From positions 1 to 5,267 of the forward strand of contig JAFNGD010000141.1 in assembly GCA_017885365.1 (NCBI GenBank): a stretch of 5,267 nucleotides of DNA, given 5' to 3'. Within the stretch, counting starts at the first letter, position 1; the number at the start of each line of letters is the position of its first letter. A program made the translations under genes and the position numbers. Shown piece after piece: positions 5,247 to 5,267 of this stretch. Source of the DNA: Nitrospirota bacterium. Lineage in GTDB: Bacteria > Nitrospirota > UBA9217. The notes beneath the pieces are model-generated. The model ran no database searches, was not told where the DNA came from, and saw only the letters and a list, made by a program, of their open reading frames with translations.

Positions 5247-5267
5247 GTGTGCGCCCGGCAGGGCGCA
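5247..5267 (+). mobile_element. Probable 5' end of a group IIC intron (cut by the window edge)
   Basis: The last 21 bases start GTGTG, matching the group II intron 5' consensus GUGYG. TGCGCCC (5250-5256) then pairs perfectly with GGGCGCA (5261-5267) around a GGCA loop. From memory, bacterial group IIC introns such as O.i.I1 open in the same way: GUGUG leading into a short C-rich/G-rich hairpin with a GGCA-type loop. The position also fits. Class C introns insert directly downstream of terminator hairpins, with T-rich sequence serving as the 5' exon binding site, and here TTTTCTGTT separates the terminator GC stem from the GTGTG. Only the start is visible. The ribozyme body and reverse transcriptase would lie beyond the window. 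A chance hairpin cannot be excluded. Confidence 0.6.

Overview
The window is a compact, GC-rich stretch in which every convincing gene reads on the + strand. Two short non-coding intervals near the right end are more AT-rich. Three things suggest a Gram-negative bacterium of the Thermodesulfobacteriota/Nitrospirota type: the aroK-aroB start of the cluster, a class II CCA/poly(A) polymerase with an intact HD domain, and secreted TPR and small alanine/lysine-rich periplasmic proteins. This placement is an inference from gene style, not a database match.

Left block (1-2827). The 3' end of shikimate kinase (aroK) overlaps 3-dehydroquinate synthase (aroB), two steps of chorismate synthesis. A DUF4145-type protein with an N-terminal zinc-ribbon-like four-cysteine module follows closely. 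Next comes an exported TPR protein. Gaps are tiny or negative, so this looks like one transcription unit, although the last two genes have no obvious role in aromatic synthesis.

Middle (2895-4316). A 473-residue tRNA CCA-adding enzyme/poly(A) polymerase family protein carries nucleotidyltransferase, RNA-binding and HD phosphohydrolase parts.

Right block (4317-5267). A roughly 200-bp interval holds a composite of palindromic repeats resembling REP/BIME elements: two related units exactly 111 bp apart plus nested inverted repeats. A small acidic coiled-coil ORF follows. An AT-rich intergenic region contains a perfect 20-bp palindrome and a degenerate direct repeat. A small exported beta-rich protein (DUF1344/CusF-like in outline) comes next and ends in a strong Rho-independent terminator.

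The most notable signal is at the right edge. Nine bases beyond the GC part of the terminator stem, the sequence begins GTGTG and forms a 7-bp hairpin with a GGCA loop. This is what the 5' end of a bacterial group IIC intron looks like, and group IIC introns characteristically insert just downstream of terminator hairpins. The intron body, if present, lies outside the window.
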